Of a DNA stretch of 6,255 bases, positions 5,426 to 6,255 are shown one piece after another. Below the pieces are notes generated by a model. It was given only the letters and a program-made list of their open reading frames with translations, was not told where the DNA came from and made no database searches. Source of the DNA: Alloprevotella sp. (lineage in GTDB: Bacteria > Bacteroidota > Bacteroidia > Bacteroidales > Bacteroidaceae); NCBI GenBank assembly GCA_015259235.1, contig JABZGM010000125.1, forward strand, positions 1-6,255, given 5' to 3'. A program made the translations under genes and the position numbers. Each line of letters opens with the position of its first letter. Position 1 is the first letter of the stretch.

Positions 5426-6255
5426 ACAGAGAAAGAGCGTTTTTTTCAGCAAGAACTACGCACCTTTACCGAAGAATGGAATGATACAGCCAAAGATGTC
5501 ATAGAACTACAAACGAGTGGCAGCACGGGCAAGCCCAAAGTGATGCAAGTCACTAAAAGTGCCATGCGTGCTAGTGCCCAACGCACCCTTGACACTTTAC
5601 ACATCACTCCTGGATCTACCGCCCTCCTCTGCCTTCCTCTTCAATATGTAGCTGGAAAAATGATGGTCGTTCGCACACTAGTCGGCGACTTACGACTGAT
5701 TGCAGCTGCCCCAAGTCTGCATCCTTTTGAGCACCTTGCAGTTGCTCCGCAATTTGTTGCCTTAACTCCACTACAAGCAGCTGCAACCCTTGAAGTTCCC
5801 AAGGAAAAAAGACTTTTAGCATCCACCGACTGCGTCATTCTCGGAGGAGGCAGTGTTAGCCAGACTCTAGAAGAGAACCTTCAATCCTGCAAGGGCAGTG
5901 TCTATAGTACGTATGGAATGACAGAGACGCTCTCTCATATTGCTCTTCGCCGCATCAATGGTGCGCATCGTTCTGGTTGGTACACGCCATTAGCTAGTGT
6001 GCAGGTGGCACTCAACAGAGAGGGATGCTTGATGATTTCAGATCCAACAACCAACAACTCCTGGCTCACGACCAACGACTTAGCAGAAATAAATGCAGTC
6101 GGACAATTTCGCATTCTAGGACGACGGGACAACGTAGTCTGCTCGGGAGGACTAAAACTGCATCTGGAAGCACTTGAGACCAAGTTGCAAGCTGAGGAAA
6201 AAGGACTTCTTCTTACCTCGGTCCCAGATGAAACTCTCGGAGAAGCCTTGGTCTG
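4349..6255 (+). CDS. menC-menE: Bifunctional MenC-MenE fusion: OSB synthase / OSB-CoA ligase (3'-partial)
   Basis: One frame runs without a stop from the ATG at 4349 to the right edge (635 full codons plus two bases). The N-terminal part (about residues 1-358) is a MenC of the enolase superfamily and the C-terminal part (from about 360) is a MenE adenylate-forming ligase. The two catalyse consecutive steps: SHCHC to o-succinylbenzoate, then o-succinylbenzoate + ATP + CoA to the CoA thioester used by MenB. Reading codon by codon, the frame is identical on both sides of the junction, with no stop and no obvious new start region. The first part ends with the MenC-type GLGTGQLF (333-340) and ELWNG (to 359). 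The ligase P-loop TSGSTGKPK begins only 30 residues later (389-397). The ATG at 4349 is the first start after an in-frame TGA at 4322-4324. The only weak point is a run of seven T at 5440-5446 in the junction, where a one-base error would separate the genes. The C-terminus, with the A10 lysine, lies outside the window. Confidence 0.92.
   Translation, partial: MSHDFEQLTITYSEKSLHFLQPAGTSRGVYHERKIWYVEARARYCGRPVYGIGECAPLPQLSCDDVPNYVEILAEACQLWEKSGQLPREFLQIYPSILMGLETAELSLRSCAQNGSPFQLSSTPFSRGEKGISINGLVWMGNAEEMLTRMESKLSAGYQCVKIKIGAIDFAAELNLLRILRQQYSKAEVELRLDANGAFSPSEAMEKLQQLAAFDIHSIEQPIRAGQWETMAELCRKSPIPIALDEELIGIHSRQDKERLLDTIRPHYIILKPSLHGGFSGAEEWEELADARGIAHWATSALESNVGLNAIAHWTARRQQNQTKQDEELMPQGLGTGQLFTDNYTAISLEIKGDELWNGTEKERFFQQELRTFTEEWNDTAKDVIELQTSGSTGKPKVMQVTKSAMRASAQRTLDTLHITPGSTALLCLPLQYVAGKMMVVRTLVGDLRLIAAAPSLHPFEHLAVAPQFVALTPLQAAATLEVPKEKRLLASTDCVILGGGSVSQTLEENLQSCKGSVYSTYGMTETLSHIALRRINGAHRSGWYTPLASVQVALNREGCLMISDPTTNNSWLTTNDLAEINAVGQFRILGRRDNVVCSGGLKLHLEALETKLQAEEKGLLLTSVPDETLGEALV
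4387..4428. repeat. Perfect 15-bp inverted repeat with 12-base loop at the 5' end of menC
   Basis: The arms CGAGAAGTCCCTGCA (4387-4401) and TGCAGGGACTTCTCG (4414-4428) are exact reverse complements around the loop TTTCCTCCAACC (4402-4413). In RNA this would form a very stable hairpin starting 38 bases after the menC ATG, so it lies downstream of the ribosome's initiation footprint. The right arm encodes the conserved PAGTSR segment of MenC and the left arm the less constrained SEKSLH. No T run follows on either strand, so it is not a classical intrinsic terminator. Possible roles are an RNase III-type processing point, a translational brake between MenB and MenC-MenE synthesis, or a DNA-binding palindrome; none can be chosen from the sequence alone. 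Confidence 0.85.
5426..6255 (+). other. menE: MenE domain of the fusion (o-succinylbenzoyl-CoA ligase, incomplete at window end)
   Basis: Adenylate-forming (ANL) superfamily motifs appear in order: A3 P-loop TSGSTGKPK (389-397), CLPLQYVAGKMMVVR, VILGGGSV, A5 YSTYGMTETLSH with Tyr522-Gly523-Met524-Thr525-Glu526, A7 TTNDLAE with the ribose-binding Asp577, and the A8 hinge GRRDNVVCSGGLK (591-603). The sequence is cut within the C-terminal cap, before the A10 lysine. The region ahead of the P-loop is only about 30 residues, whereas E. coli MenE has well over 100 there. As I recall, stand-alone Bacteroidales MenE proteins are also short at this end, so this is probably lineage-typical rather than a deletion caused by the fusion. 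Confidence 0.92.

Noticed and set aside
5702..5785. Two copies of the palindrome GCAGCTGC in the MenE region
   Set aside because: Both arise from Ala-Ala codon pairs and have no spacing or flanking similarity that suggests a binding site.
5616..5838. Two overlapping minus-strand frames of 65-68 codons
   Set aside because: Both are antisense to the MenE domain, without start context or recognisable features.

Overview
The window looks like chromosomal DNA from a member of the Bacteroidota, most likely order Bacteroidales and perhaps Prevotellaceae-like. This rests on how the five proteins read against family sequences I remember (for example a short MenE-type domain with CMPLQY-like and STYGMTETLSHIALRR-like stretches, and a MenB with a MHVKGRGGYVG-type segment). 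It also fits the lack of Shine-Dalgarno sequences ahead of the starts. The genus is a guess. Every gene lies on the + strand.

Layout. Bases 1-806 hold the 3' part of mazG, a nucleoside triphosphate pyrophosphohydrolase whose start lies left of the window. After it comes a tightly packed menaquinone (vitamin K2) cluster: menF (814-1854, isochorismate synthase), menD (1882-3411, SEPHCHC synthase), menB (3446-4303, DHNA-CoA synthase), then one uninterrupted frame from 4349 to beyond the right edge that encodes MenC (o-succinylbenzoate synthase) fused to MenE (o-succinylbenzoyl-CoA ligase). The gaps between genes are 7, 27, 34 and 45 bases, with no convincing promoter or terminator in any of them, so this reads as one operon. 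No gene-free stretch is longer than about 45 bases.

How the genes work together. MenF turns chorismate into isochorismate. MenD adds a succinyl semialdehyde unit from 2-oxoglutarate. A MenH step (pyruvate loss) should follow, but no menH is present here. MenC dehydrates SHCHC to o-succinylbenzoate (OSB), MenE activates OSB as its CoA thioester, and MenB closes the ring to DHNA-CoA. MenC and MenE catalyse consecutive steps and are joined in one polypeptide. MazG is a housecleaning enzyme with no evident pathway link.

Most worth a second look: the MenC-MenE fusion and the T7 homopolymer at its junction; a perfect 15-bp inverted repeat with a 12-base loop just inside the menC coding sequence, far beyond chance expectation; a roughly 14-residue insertion beside the active-site loop of MenB; and a shortened MenD with changes in its cofactor-binding loop. 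Apart from the fusion and the hairpin this is a conventional primary-metabolism locus, and I see no mobile element, CRISPR array, RNA gene or defence system.
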